Program-made: the position numbers and the translations under genes
Notes under the pieces: model-generated
Databases searched by the model: none
What the model was told of the DNA's origin: nothing
Seen by the model: the letters and a program-made list of their open reading frames with translations, nothing else
From: Metellina segmentata
Lineage: Eukaryota > Arthropoda > Arachnida > Araneae > Tetragnathidae
Direction: 5' to 3'
NCBI GenBank assembly: GCA_947359465.1
Contig: OX375881.1
Location: 79,209,914-79,273,913 of the forward strand
Length of the DNA: 64,000 nucleotides
In this document: piece by piece, positions 24,002 to 32,201 of the stretch
Position numbering within the stretch: the stretch's first letter is position 1
How the letters are laid out: every line of letters begins with the position of its first letter

Positions 24002-24798
24002 TGTCATACGACATCCGTCCTTTCCAAAATTCAGTACCAATCCCGAAGAACAGAACCCAATTTCCCAGTTTAACACCATACGAGAGAAACGATTTGGCCT
24101 TTTGAAAGACGCTTCCGTTCTCACATCTGCAAAATCGCTTAACGAAACTTTCCCCTAATGATAAAACCAGATGTGTGAAGTTACCATGTCCGTTGGGGCC
24201 GACAGAATTGGAGTGGAATCGCACAGTGCTTGGCGTATAACGATATTCCACCCAACCATAGCACGAGCGCTGTCGGCAATCTTTTCGCTCCAAGCACTGC
24301 TTGGCGAGAGAAATGCTCAAGCACGAAAACGAGAGTTTTCGATTCACCAGTCTTCCCTTCGCCCCGTCTGGACTGGAGTGGCACAACAACTCAGGTATTT
24401 AAATGTTTTGAATTACACTCTCCCCTCCTTAAATTTTTGACAATTTCATATCTCTAGTGAGACTTGTCACCTCCCACGGAAGTAACGACTCTATTCTTGG
24501 ACTATTTCTGTGGCTTGTTAAAAAGACTAGAGCATTATAAAAATCCATTCCAACTCCCCCTGGAACACCACCAGCCCTCGAATAACGTTGTACTGACAAC
24601 TATCATTATTACCAGTACAACTTATGTATATTTACTCTCGAGTGAATAAACAGGGATTCATTTGTCACCAGAACTCTGTCTTTCTTACAATCACGGAAAA
24701 CCAACGCACAATAAGCTCTAATCATTCCTCCTTAGTGAATATTTCTAAACTCCCACTATACGATCCTAAATCTGAAAATCTCCATTGTAACCATTGTT
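24002..24798 (+). repeat. 3' LTR of Gypsy element 1 (797 bp, end clipped)
   Basis: Starts TGTCATACG after AGGGAAGAAGA. It matches the 5' LTR to the penultimate bases but stops at TTGTT before the final ACA. Confidence 0.93.
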
Positions 24799-24980
24799 GC
24801 CCCCTAGTAAGTTAAAAGGAAAGGAGCCGAGCTTAGATCCTTGCGGAATTCCAGCATACATTTTTCTTTTAGTAAATTTGTGATTATTTTTTTTGACTAC
24901 ATAATTTCTGTTTGTAACGTTGGAAGAAATAAGCTGAATAATATAGACGAGGAAATTGTATTCGATCATTTTATAGATTA
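24799..24980 (-). pseudogene. Jockey-like LINE reverse transcriptase, piece left of the Polinton
   Basis: The minus strand reads GLIYKMIEYNFLVYIIQLISS ... MYAGIPQGSKLGSF then FPFNL, matching the RT palm block AGIPQGS.LGP.LFNL of Jockey/CR1-type LINEs. It is cut at 24799 by the Gypsy LTR edge and at 24980 by the Polinton target site. The N-terminal half of the same RT continues at 43083-43978. Confidence 0.8.
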
Positions 24981-24986
24981 GGCCTT

Positions 24987-25265
24987 AGTAAGCAGAGGTA
25001 CTGGTGAGGCGGAAGTGACGTCATCAAAAGGGGGCGTGGTATCGTGACGTCATAACGTGACGTCATCACAAACAGGAAGTGACATATTGACTGTTGAGTT
25101 GAGGAGTAGGGGTCCTGCTGCTGAAAAAAAACATTAGGGTCGAGTGGAGTTGAGATGTTGGTTTCGGTTTAAATTTTTTTAAAGTTTATCTACTGTTGAA
25201 TGACAACAGGGTAGTTTATTTAATTGGGAATGGCAACACTTGGTATGTTTACGTTTGGGACTTAG
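24987..25265 (+). repeat. Left terminal inverted repeat of the Polinton
   Basis: It matches the complement of 43076-42800 with few differences by eye, to about 275 bp; beyond the 'ggcaacacttgg' block the two sides diverge. It contains three perfect TGACGTCA palindromes and a GGGGGCGTGG GC-rich box. Confidence 0.92.
25016..25065 (+). promoter_or_regulatory. Three CRE/ATF-type palindromes in the left TIR
   Basis: TGACGTCA occurs at 25016-25023, 25045-25052 and 25058-25065, with GGGGGCGTGG between the first two. The right TIR has the mirrored set with one copy mutated (GATGATGTCAC). More TGACGTCA or near matches lie at about 25468 and 25792. TGACGTCA is the classical CREB/ATF binding sequence; use by the element is inferred. 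Confidence 0.6.
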
Positions 25266-26156
25266 AAGTTTTTTATCTGAGATTTCACTGTGCGTGTAAA
25301 GTTGAGGAGTAGGTATCCTGCTTCTGATATTTTAAAATAATTTCTATTTTCTAGGAAGGGAGTTGAGTTGTTAGTTTTGGTTTTAATTTGAAATATAGGA
25401 GATTTGTTTTATTTTTGAATTTATTAATTACAAGAAAGTTTCTGTACTGGTGAGTGGCAACACCAAATGTGACGTCATTGCAGTGTTTACAGTTTGGACT
25501 TATATTTTTTTTTCTTCTGAGATTTCGATATGACGTCGCCTAAACTTGAGATTTTCTTGGTACTTGTGGCGCCATCTATTGGCATTTACTTGAATGAAAA
25601 GAATTCAAAATGTTTAGAAATTAAATTAAATAAAAATTAGGTGATATTTTGGTGGGGTTTGAACTTAGTACAAAATGTACTCGCGTCCGAGGGTTAGTTT
25701 AGTGACTATAACCGTTCGGCCGCGAATACATGCTTAGTTACAGAGATTTAATTATGTGAAGGAAATCTTTCTTTGGTAAATGGTAATTGTGTGACGTCAG
25801 ATTACTTGCCTGAACATGTTTAGACAAGTTTAGGCATGTTTGAACGATAGTTGTCTTGTTTGGACACGTTTGAACAGGATAGCGTTCACACAACACTTCA
25901 TGTCAACCGGTGGTAGAGTTGAGTTACCTTCAAGCTGAATGGTGTTTTGCTATTGGTTGTCGATAAGATGTGGGTACCTCCCTGATTATTAAAACTTCTG
26001 TGATTGGTGGAGTACTATTTGTTGGAATTTAGTGGCAACGATAATTTTTTAGGGATGTTGTTTTACTGATCATGTCAATACTATCCTGTCTGAGCACTAG
26101 TGCAGTTGAGCTTCTTGCTAATATTTTGTCTTGCTCCGTTTAATTTGCTTTTCATC
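25266..26156. other. Polinton left non-coding region
   Basis: No gene. It holds partial repeats of the TIR (for example 'gtttacagtttggactt' near 25490, whose counterpart lies next to the right TIR) and TGACGTCA-like sites. It probably includes the promoter of the first ORF; no clear TATA box is seen there. Confidence 0.5.
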
Positions 26157-27200
26157 ATGGATGGTTCCAATTCCCTTTGCATTAAAACTATGAAGCGAAA
26201 TTCTATTCAACCTAGTCCCGTAAAGAGAGTTCGTATTACTAAAAAAAGTGCATTGTCTGTGCTTGGTGAAAAACCAAAAATAAAATCTGTACCTATGCCT
26301 GTGGAAGAGCCAAAAATAACAATGGATTCGTTGCCTGATACGATGATACACCTTGGAGACAACATGTTCCTGCTTGTGAACAAGTTCACTGGACTGACCA
26401 GAGTGCACATTCGAAAGTACGTTACAGATGAGAGTGAAAGCTTACAGCCTACGAAAGAGGGAATTTCGCTTTCTCCAAAAGTGTGGGACTTGTTTATAAG
26501 CAAAGTGAGTAAATATTTCACTTTTGCTAGTGTGGAATCTGTTAAGATTCTGGAAAGAGACCTATGTATGTCTAAGGAAGTTGTAGGAGACACGACATTT
26601 CTTATCCTACAAAGACTGTTTCGAAAAAGTGATAAGTGTTTTCATTTTGTGCCCGATCGTGTTGTGTTGCGTTGGGAACACATCTTCAAAATCTGTGAGA
26701 ACTACGAGCGTGTTGCTGAAAGTGTGAATAATTCATTATTTGCCTACTCTCTGTATTATTATGTGAGTAATGAACTTGAAAAGTTTTCGTCACTGATTTC
26801 CAAAGATACTTACAACGGTGACCCAGACAATCCAGAAGGGGTAGTTGAATTGAAAAATGCTTTGTGTGCACATTTAGAGGATATTATTTCAAAAGGTATA
26901 TCTAATACTGCGGACTGTTTCGGATGTAAGAATTATATTGTGAACGACGTTGCGCATACCTGTTTAGATACGAGTAAGGAAGAATCTTTTTCTATAAAGT
27001 TTACTTCTATTCTTTACAGTATTGATTGGCGTGATTTTGCTGTGACCTTCGTTCAAAAAAATTGTATGCTATTAAATTTTCAGTATTTGATTTTGCAAGG
27101 TGACTTTTTTGAATGTTTAAATGTGAAGGAACTCATAGAATCTGTGCGAGAAATGTATGTAAATTCCAATCATATCTCCCCATATTTTACATCAGTGTAA
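26157..27200 (+). CDS. Unknown Polinton protein, 347 aa, Cys-containing
   Basis: I do not recognise this protein. ATG 26157 is chosen over an upstream GTG. It starts with a basic N-terminus (MKRNSIQPSPVKRVRITKK) that looks like a nuclear localisation signal. A mostly helical acidic/hydrophobic middle follows, and near residues 250-270 there is a C-x2-C-x8-H-x1-C arrangement (CFGCKNYIVNDVAHTC) that could bind zinc. A polyadenylation signal AATAAA lies at 27228-27233, so it has its own transcript end. It is the first gene after the left TIR, where many Polintons carry lineage-specific genes. A role in regulation or host interaction is possible but not shown. The frame is fully open, suggesting it is kept by selection or that the insertion is young. 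Confidence 0.8.
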   Translation: MDGSNSLCIKTMKRNSIQPSPVKRVRITKKSALSVLGEKPKIKSVPMPVEEPKITMDSLPDTMIHLGDNMFLLVNKFTGLTRVHIRKYVTDESESLQPTKEGISLSPKVWDLFISKVSKYFTFASVESVKILERDLCMSKEVVGDTTFLILQRLFRKSDKCFHFVPDRVVLRWEHIFKICENYERVAESVNNSLFAYSLYYYVSNELEKFSSLISKDTYNGDPDNPEGVVELKNALCAHLEDIISKGISNTADCFGCKNYIVNDVAHTCLDTSKEESFSIKFTSILYSIDWRDFAVTFVQKNCMLLNFQYLILQGDFFECLNVKELIESVREMYVNSNHISPYFTSV

Positions 27201-27227
27201 TGTTCTTTTTAACTTTTGTTATAAATG

Positions 27228-27233
27228 AATAAA
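27228..27233 (+). terminator. Poly(A) signal of the first Polinton gene
   Basis: AATAAA 27 nt after the stop codon at 27198-27200. Confidence 0.65.
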
Positions 27234-27472
27234 ATTTTGTTGATTTTTACTACACCTGTGTGCGTTTCATTTATTTTTATATATTTTAGTTTTTTAATTA
27301 TTTATTTTACTAACTTGTTTCTTTGTGTACAGTATGCTTACCAGCGTTTTTGATTTAATTTGTTATTGCTGGTTGTTTTTAAAATATCATTTTTTGAAAA
27401 TTTCTTCATAAAACTTTAGTTTTTAGCTCTCTATTTCAATAGGAAGATTTTTTTCCTGAAAGATTAGAGAAG

Positions 27473-27480
27473 TATATAAA
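27473..27480 (+). promoter_or_regulatory. TATA box upstream of integrase
   Basis: TATATAAA, with a GTCATT initiator-like site about 33 nt downstream (27506) and ATG codons soon after. Confidence 0.55.
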
Positions 27481-27550
27481 TAGTGCGTTTCTTATAATCT
27501 AACAGTCATTATGAATATCAGCTTTAGGTTAGACCACAACCGCTGCTGCA

Positions 27551-28601
27551 ATGGAAGAAATTCTGAATCAGACATATCGGAATCCCAAACTCCCAGGCAG
27601 CTTTGGTGGTATAAATGCTTTACAGCGTGGCTTTAAAAGGTCGTGTGAAAAGAAAACAGATAAGAAATTGGCTACAAACGAAAGATTCGTATACTTTACA
27701 CAAGCCTTTGCGGCACAAATTCCAGAGAAATCGTGTAATAGTAGGAGGATTAAACGAACAGTTTCAATCTGATTTAGTGGACATGCAATCTCTCGCCCCT
27801 CATAACGATGGGTATAAGTATTTGCTTACTTGTATTGATATTTTATCTAAATATGCATGGGCCATTCCTCTGTTAGATAAAAAATCTACAACTATAATGA
27901 GAGCTTTTGAAAAAATATTTTTGGAACGTACTCCTCAATCCTTACAGACAGATGCTGGGAAAGAGTTTACCAATAAACTAGTGCAAAATTTCTTAAAAAA
28001 GAAGAAAGTTCATTTCTTTACCACACATAATTCAACAAAAGCTTCAATTGTTGAACGCTTTAATCGTACCCTTAAAACTAAAATGTGGAAATACTTCACT
28101 GAAATAAATACGAAGAGATATATTGACGTCATAAACCAATTGATGCATAGTTATAACCATACTTGGCATCGTAGTATTAAAACAGAGCCTTCATCAGTGA
28201 CATTACAAAATGAAGGAAAAGTATGGGATACATTATACGGACAGCAATCTGATGTAAAACAGAGCAGTTCAGAGTTAAAGGTTGGCAATACTGTTCGTAT
28301 TAGTCGGGAGAAAATGCACTTTGAAAAAGGATACGAACAAAACTGGACAAAAGAAATTTTTACTATTGATAAAATAATACCTCGGATACCTGTTGTGTAT
28401 AAACTGAAAGATTTAGCAGGGGAAGTGATACAAGGAAGTTTTTACAAAGAGGAATTGCAAAAGATTTCGGATTCCGGATTTTATCCAGTAGAAAAGGTTT
28501 TAAAGAAAAGAAAACGTCATGGAAAAATGGAATACTTTGTGAAATTTCAGGGTTATCCTGAAAAATTTAATGCTTGGGTTGAGGATGTCAAAATGATATA
28601 A
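27551..28601 (+). CDS. Polinton integrase (rve) with C-terminal chromodomain; N-terminus frame-shifted
   Basis: The main frame from ATG 27615 gives 328 residues. Conserved blocks are WLQTKDSYTLHKP, then the rve core with D53 (FQSDLVDMQSL), D113 (LQTDAGKEF) and E147 (KASIVERFNRTLK), the catalytic DDE triad. HSYNHTWHRSIKTEPSSV follows, and a chromodomain at about 289-328 (VEKVLKKRKR, YFVKFQGYP, FNAWVEDV). This is the Polinton integrase type (C. elegans F54H12.3-like). It would insert the linear element into chromosomes; the chromodomain may guide it to methylated histones. The expected N-terminal block (NPKLPGSFGGINAL) lies in the frame of ATG 27551, and the two frames must change at about 27617-27623; the main frame has a TAA at 27612. 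So the copy either starts at 27615, lacking about 23 residues, or is damaged. Confidence 0.93.
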
Positions 28602-28605
28602 ATAG
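28597..28605 (+). promoter_or_regulatory. TATA box overlapping the integrase stop codon
   Basis: TATAAATAG includes the integrase stop TAA (28599-28601) and lies about 45 nt before the penton ATG at 28646. Confidence 0.6.
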
Positions 28606-28645
28606 AGCTGTTACTGTACTTACCTTTTAATTTTTTCGCAGTACG

Positions 28646-29398
28646 ATGTCGTTCTACATCACGCTTCCCAGCGACAGCTCTATTGAGTTTTATCCTGGCA
28701 ATACAATGTCTCACTTCTATACGAAACTTTCCACACGTATGGAACTCTCAGGTGAATGGGAAGTAGGATTAGTTGAAATGATTTATCCCAGAATGTGGAA
28801 TAACATTATTGATGGTGAAAATTCTTTTGAATATAATCTAGGAAACGGAGTAAAAATTGATGGAAAAGTAGCGTGTGGTTTTTATGATTCTCCGAATGAC
28901 ATTTTAAATACATTTCCAAAGCACATAAAAATTCAAATGAAATATAACAAACACACTAAAAAGGTGGTGGTGCAGCTCACTAACGGTGCAACGCTGCGAT
29001 TATCCAAGGGATTAGCTGAAAACTTAGGTTTCGAACCTAATCAAGTGATTGGAGAAAATTTTATTCCAGGAAATGGAGGCCCAGATACAGTAATCACTGA
29101 GAGTCCTTTTGTCGCGGATCCTCATGTTGATTTACATTTGCTGTACGTTTACACTGATATCATTCAGCCTGAAATTGTTGGTGGGATCTTAGCTCCTCTT
29201 TTGCGAACTCTGACAGTGAAGGGAAGAGATGGTGATATGATTCAGGAACAATTTGAGAGACCTCATTACTTACCAGTTTCCAGAAAAAATTTTGACTCAA
29301 TTGAAATTATTATAAGGACGCACACTGGTCGTTACGTCTCATTCGAAAGAGGAAAGTTGATAGTGAAACTACATTTTCGCTTGAAACAGATCATATAA
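28646..29398 (+). CDS. Polinton minor capsid protein (penton-like, single jelly roll)
   Basis: 250 residues from ATG 28646. The N-terminus has the family signature: LPSDSSIEFYPGNTMSHFYT followed by L.GEWEVGLVEMIYPRMWNN. The middle reads ATLRLSKGLAENLGF and the C-terminus has the characteristic LLRTLTVKGRDG, FERPHYLPVSRKNFDSIEI and a final lysine-rich strand. Members of this family are predicted single jelly-roll proteins that fill the capsid five-fold vertices. The frame is intact. It sits between integrase and the pX-like gene, as in many arthropod Polintons, and its stop codon lies in the next TATA box. Confidence 0.92.
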   Translation: MSFYITLPSDSSIEFYPGNTMSHFYTKLSTRMELSGEWEVGLVEMIYPRMWNNIIDGENSFEYNLGNGVKIDGKVACGFYDSPNDILNTFPKHIKIQMKYNKHTKKVVVQLTNGATLRLSKGLAENLGFEPNQVIGENFIPGNGGPDTVITESPFVADPHVDLHLLYVYTDIIQPEIVGGILAPLLRTLTVKGRDGDMIQEQFERPHYLPVSRKNFDSIEIIIRTHTGRYVSFERGKLIVKLHFRLKQII

Positions 29399-29401
29399 AA
29401 G
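29394..29401 (+). promoter_or_regulatory. TATA box overlapping the penton stop codon
   Basis: TATAAAAG contains the penton stop TAA (29396-29398). TTCATTTTTG, an initiator-like site, follows about 29 nt downstream, and the pX-like ATG lies at 29455. Confidence 0.6.
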
Positions 29402-29454
29402 AGTGTTCCTTTCTGAATTGATTCATTTTTGCATTCAAGACAAGAAGTAACACA

Positions 29455-29873
29455 ATGTTGGTGCCTTACACGTGTTGTACAAAAAAGTTTGAAAATTATT
29501 ATGCAGGACAAATCGGAAATGGTCTACCCTACTACAAAGGAGTTGTTTTTCAGAAAGGACACGGAATAGGAGGTTTTTTGCAAAACTCTTTCGCAGAGCA
29601 TTGCCTTTATTGATAAGTGGTGCAAAAACGGTTGGAAAAGAAGCATTACGGACAGGAACAATGGTTGCTAACGACATGTTGTCGGGCGAAAAATTCAAAA
29701 CATCTATTAAAACTAGAGCAAAAGAAACCGGAAAGAAATTAGCAAGAAAGGCAGTTCAAAAAGCAGATGAAATGATTGGTGACGGAAAGTTTAAAAGGAA
29801 ACGCAAACGCTCAAAACGTTCCATTTCATCTAAATTCAAGAAGGTGCAAAGACGTGATATTTTTGACTCATGA
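29455..29873 (+). CDS. pX-like basic Polinton protein, split by a -1 frame change
   Basis: The first part starts at ATG 29455 (MLVPYTCCTKK, then FQKGHGIGGFL) and in its own frame runs into a stop at about 29611. The second part, in the -1 frame up to 29873, holds RALPLLISGAKTVGKEALRTG and a Lys/Arg-rich tail (KRKRKRSKRSISSKF). Together they have the order of the short Polinton protein compared with adenovirus core or pX proteins: a Gly-rich hydrophobic motif then a strongly basic DNA-binding-like tail. The change falls on six T at 29574-29579, a T TTT TTG heptamer in the upstream frame. It could be a one-base loss, a sequencing error or programmed slippage. The major capsid gene begins 5 nt after this stop. 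Confidence 0.8.
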
Positions 29874-29877
29874 TACT

Positions 29878-31176
29878 ATGGCTTTTCTACTAAAAGATTC
29901 TCCAGAATGTGTAAAATCCGAGCTAGAATTATTCTCTTTACCTCCAACGCAAACTGTTATCGAGAGAGGTCAGTGGGTTGAATTTCATCCGCTAGCCAAT
30001 GTTTCTGATGGAAGCCCTGTCGAATTCAATGTCTCTGGAAGCGGAGACGAATATCTTGATTTATCACAGACTCAATTATATGTCAAAGCTAAAATTTTAA
30101 AAAGTGATGGCAAACCAATCACAGACGAAAGTAAAGTAGGGCCTGTAAATCTCTTTTTGCATTCCATGTTTTCCCAAGTGGATATAAGTTTAAATGAAAG
30201 ACTTGTTTCTTCCAGCAATAACACTTATCCTTACAGAGCCATGATAGAAAAACTACTAAATCACGGTTATGATACTAAAACATCCCAACTTTCTTCGGAA
30301 CTGTTTTTTAAGGATACCGCCGGTCGAATGAATGTTTTTGATTCGACAGATACTGAGCCTAACGATGGATTCAATAAGCGGACAGAAATGTTCAAACTCA
30401 GTACATCGGTTGATATGATTGGTCGATTATACTTGGATATGTTTCATCAAGAACGACTCCTTCTTAACATGGTAGATGTGAAAATTAAGCTTATTCGTAG
30501 CAAACCGGAATTTTGTTTACTGGGAGATGGAGAATTTAAAGTTTCACTAGAACATGCTTCCTTATTTGTTCGTAAAGTGAGAGTCAGTCCAGGTGTTGTT
30601 ATAGGACACGCAAAGAGTTTGGAAAAAGCAACAGCCAAATATCCCATTAACAGAGTTCTCTGTAAAGCTTACTCCATTCCTGCAGGCAATATGAGTTTTG
30701 TTCAAGATAACATTTTTACGGGACAGATGCCTAATCGTATCGTGATCGCCTGTGTTGATAATGACGCGTTCAATGGACACTATAAAAAGTCTCCCTTCGA
30801 ATTCAAACATTACAATATCAATTTCATTGGAGTCTACGTGGATGGTCAACCCATACCTCATAACCCACTTCAACCAAATTTTGACAAAAATCAATTTGTC
30901 AGAGCATATCAGAACTTATTTACGAATGCCGAAAACAGAGGTCTATACCTCTCAAGGTCAGAATTCTCAAAAGGTTATTCTTTATTTTGCTTTGATTTAT
31001 CCCCAGATTTGTGTGACGGTTCACATCTAAATCTTGTTCGTCATAGTAATTTAAGAATAGAAATTAAATTTGCCACCCCCTTACCGCAAACAGTTTCATT
31101 GTTAGTCTACGCTGAGTTTGAAAACTTGATTGAAGTCAACAAAGCTCGAAATATTCTCTACGATTTTGGAAACTGA
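29878..31176 (+). CDS. Polinton major capsid protein (double jelly roll)
   Basis: 432 residues from ATG 29878 (MAFLLKDSPECVKSELELF). An upstream in-frame extension to 29776 overlaps the pX-like ORF and is not used in my call. Family text includes FSLPPTQTVIERGQWVEFHP, SGSGDEYLDLSQTQLYVKAK, LFLHSMFSQVDISLNERLVS, YPYRAMIEKLLNHG and SVSLLVYAEF-like C-terminal strands. This is the F54H12.2-like family, identified in the literature as the Polinton hexon-type double jelly-roll capsid protein. It would form trimers covering the faces of an icosahedral particle. The reading frame is intact. The stop TGA overlaps the protease ATG (TGATG at 31174-31178). Confidence 0.93.
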   Translation: MAFLLKDSPECVKSELELFSLPPTQTVIERGQWVEFHPLANVSDGSPVEFNVSGSGDEYLDLSQTQLYVKAKILKSDGKPITDESKVGPVNLFLHSMFSQVDISLNERLVSSSNNTYPYRAMIEKLLNHGYDTKTSQLSSELFFKDTAGRMNVFDSTDTEPNDGFNKRTEMFKLSTSVDMIGRLYLDMFHQERLLLNMVDVKIKLIRSKPEFCLLGDGEFKVSLEHASLFVRKVRVSPGVVIGHAKSLEKATAKYPINRVLCKAYSIPAGNMSFVQDNIFTGQMPNRIVIACVDNDAFNGHYKKSPFEFKHYNINFIGVYVDGQPIPHNPLQPNFDKNQFVRAYQNLFTNAENRGLYLSRSEFSKGYSLFCFDLSPDLCDGSHLNLVRHSNLRIEIKFATPLPQTVSLLVYAEFENLIEVNKARNILYDFGN

Positions 31177-31643
31177 TGAATTCGTCAGACATTTATAAAA
31201 TCTTATCTCGTGACCCTATTTCGGCGAGATATTTCTCGGGTGTTTTTCCTTCGGACAAAATACCAAAAGTTAGAAAGTTTCCCTCTGCTATGGTGTTGAA
31301 TACTGATAAAAATTATGAAAAAGGAACTCATTGGCTTGCCGTCTACATTCAAGATAAAAACACAGTTGAATTTTTTGATTCCTATGGATTGCCTCCCGAC
31401 GCATTTGGACAAGACATAACAAGATTTGTCAAGACTTTTCAGCATGTTCATTGGAACGAGGTTCCAGTTCAAAGCGTAACATCTAACGTATGCGGACATT
31501 ATTGCATATATTTCATTGTTAAACGATGTCAAGGATTATGTATGAAATCTATTCTTACTCAACTTAGTGGAAAGAAGAATGATTTTAGAATGTTTCAGTT
31601 TGTCAAGAAAAGATACGGTGTAACCATGGTTTTTAAAAATTAA
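31176..31643 (+). CDS. Adenain-like cysteine protease (maturation protease)
   Basis: 155 residues. It has the C5/Ulp1-like order: His52 in GTHWLAVYI, acidic residue Asp68 in VEFFDSYGLPP, Gln99, and the nucleophile Cys106 in SNVCGHYCIYF. These match the His-Asp/Glu-Gln-Cys set of adenovirus-type proteases. Length is usual for Polintons. It would process capsid and core precursor proteins during particle maturation. The start ATG shares one nucleotide with the stop codon of the major capsid gene, suggesting coupled translation or reinitiation from one mRNA. Confidence 0.93.
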   Translation: MNSSDIYKILSRDPISARYFSGVFPSDKIPKVRKFPSAMVLNTDKNYEKGTHWLAVYIQDKNTVEFFDSYGLPPDAFGQDITRFVKTFQHVHWNEVPVQSVTSNVCGHYCIYFIVKRCQGLCMKSILTQLSGKKNDFRMFQFVKKRYGVTMVFKN

Positions 31644-31703
31644 AAGTTAAATTTTCAGTAATACTGTCTCCTGTTGTTGTTATTTCTTCTTTTTTTTTAG
31701 AGT

Positions 31704-31711
31704 TATAAAAA
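31704..31711 (+). promoter_or_regulatory. TATA box upstream of the membrane protein gene
   Basis: TATAAAAA, with CACCAGTTT initiator-like sequence about 25-30 nt downstream; ATG at 31779. Confidence 0.55.
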
Positions 31712-31778
31712 GGTTTCAAATTCGAGTGAAATCACCAGTTTATGAAACGTTTAGGATGAAGTAAGACGTGCAAAAAAA

Positions 31779-32162
31779 ATGGCCGACACAACTATACGAA
31801 TTCTTTTAACAGCATTGCTTATATTTTCCTACCTTGGGTTTTCTGTGTTTATTATTTTGACTTGTCTTAATTGGCCAAAACATGAATCCTGCTCTTTAGC
31901 ACAAAATAAAACGACGCTTGAAATGTATAAAATTTACCAAAAAATTGATTCAGTGGGATTTATTAAATGCAATGAATTTTCCAATCTGTTCTTCAGTCAC
32001 TCAGTTTGTGGAAAAACAATATGCGATTGTGTTCGCAATTCTTTAAATGTCTTTGAAAACCACTGCTTGGAATTTACTCAAAATATTGTCGATTCAATCA
32101 GCGAGTGTGAACTCGTTGCACGCACAATTAAAGGTTGTACAGACATTGTCTGTAAAGTATAA
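31779..32162 (+). CDS. Unknown membrane-anchored Cys-rich Polinton protein, 127 aa
   Basis: I do not recognise it. Residues 7-28 form one strong hydrophobic segment (ILLTALLIFSYLGFSVFIIL), best read as a signal anchor. The remaining roughly 95 residues hold about ten cysteines (ESCS, IKCNEF, VCGKTICDCV, NHCLEF, SECEL, KGCTDIVCKV), a pattern fitting a disulfide-bonded extracytosolic domain. One Asn-X-Thr site (NKT) follows the membrane segment. It has its own TATA box and sits between the protease and the ATPase. It might be a virion-associated or host-membrane protein. Its stop codon lies inside the TATA box of the ATPase gene. Confidence 0.75.
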   Translation: MADTTIRILLTALLIFSYLGFSVFIILTCLNWPKHESCSLAQNKTTLEMYKIYQKIDSVGFIKCNEFSNLFFSHSVCGKTICDCVRNSLNVFENHCLEFTQNIVDSISECELVARTIKGCTDIVCKV

Positions 32163-32165
32163 AAG
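32158..32165 (+). promoter_or_regulatory. TATA box overlapping the membrane protein stop codon
   Basis: TATAAAAG contains the TAA stop at 32160-32162; the ATPase ATG is at 32202. Confidence 0.6.
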
Positions 32166-32201
32166 TCCAAGCTTTTTTTTAAACTAAGCACATATTGGAA
32201 T

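Larger units (their letters stand above)
19496..24798 (+). mobile_element. Gypsy LTR retrotransposon 1, internally deleted
   Basis: LTR-gag-protease-(deletion)-integrase C-terminus-LTR. LTRs are 19496-20295 and 24002-24798. A primer binding site candidate, TGGTGCCATACG, starts 5 nt after the left LTR, and a polypurine tract AGAGGAGGGAAGAAGA precedes the right LTR. RT, RNase H and the integrase catalytic core are missing. The near-identical LTRs say the insertion is recent. The right LTR lacks its last three bases (ACA) and flanks do not match (ACGAG left, GCCCC right), so the right junction was altered after or during insertion. Confidence 0.9.

Noticed and set aside
30447..31532. Minus-strand ORFs opposite the capsid and protease genes
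   Set aside because: Antisense shadows of strongly conserved plus-strand genes.
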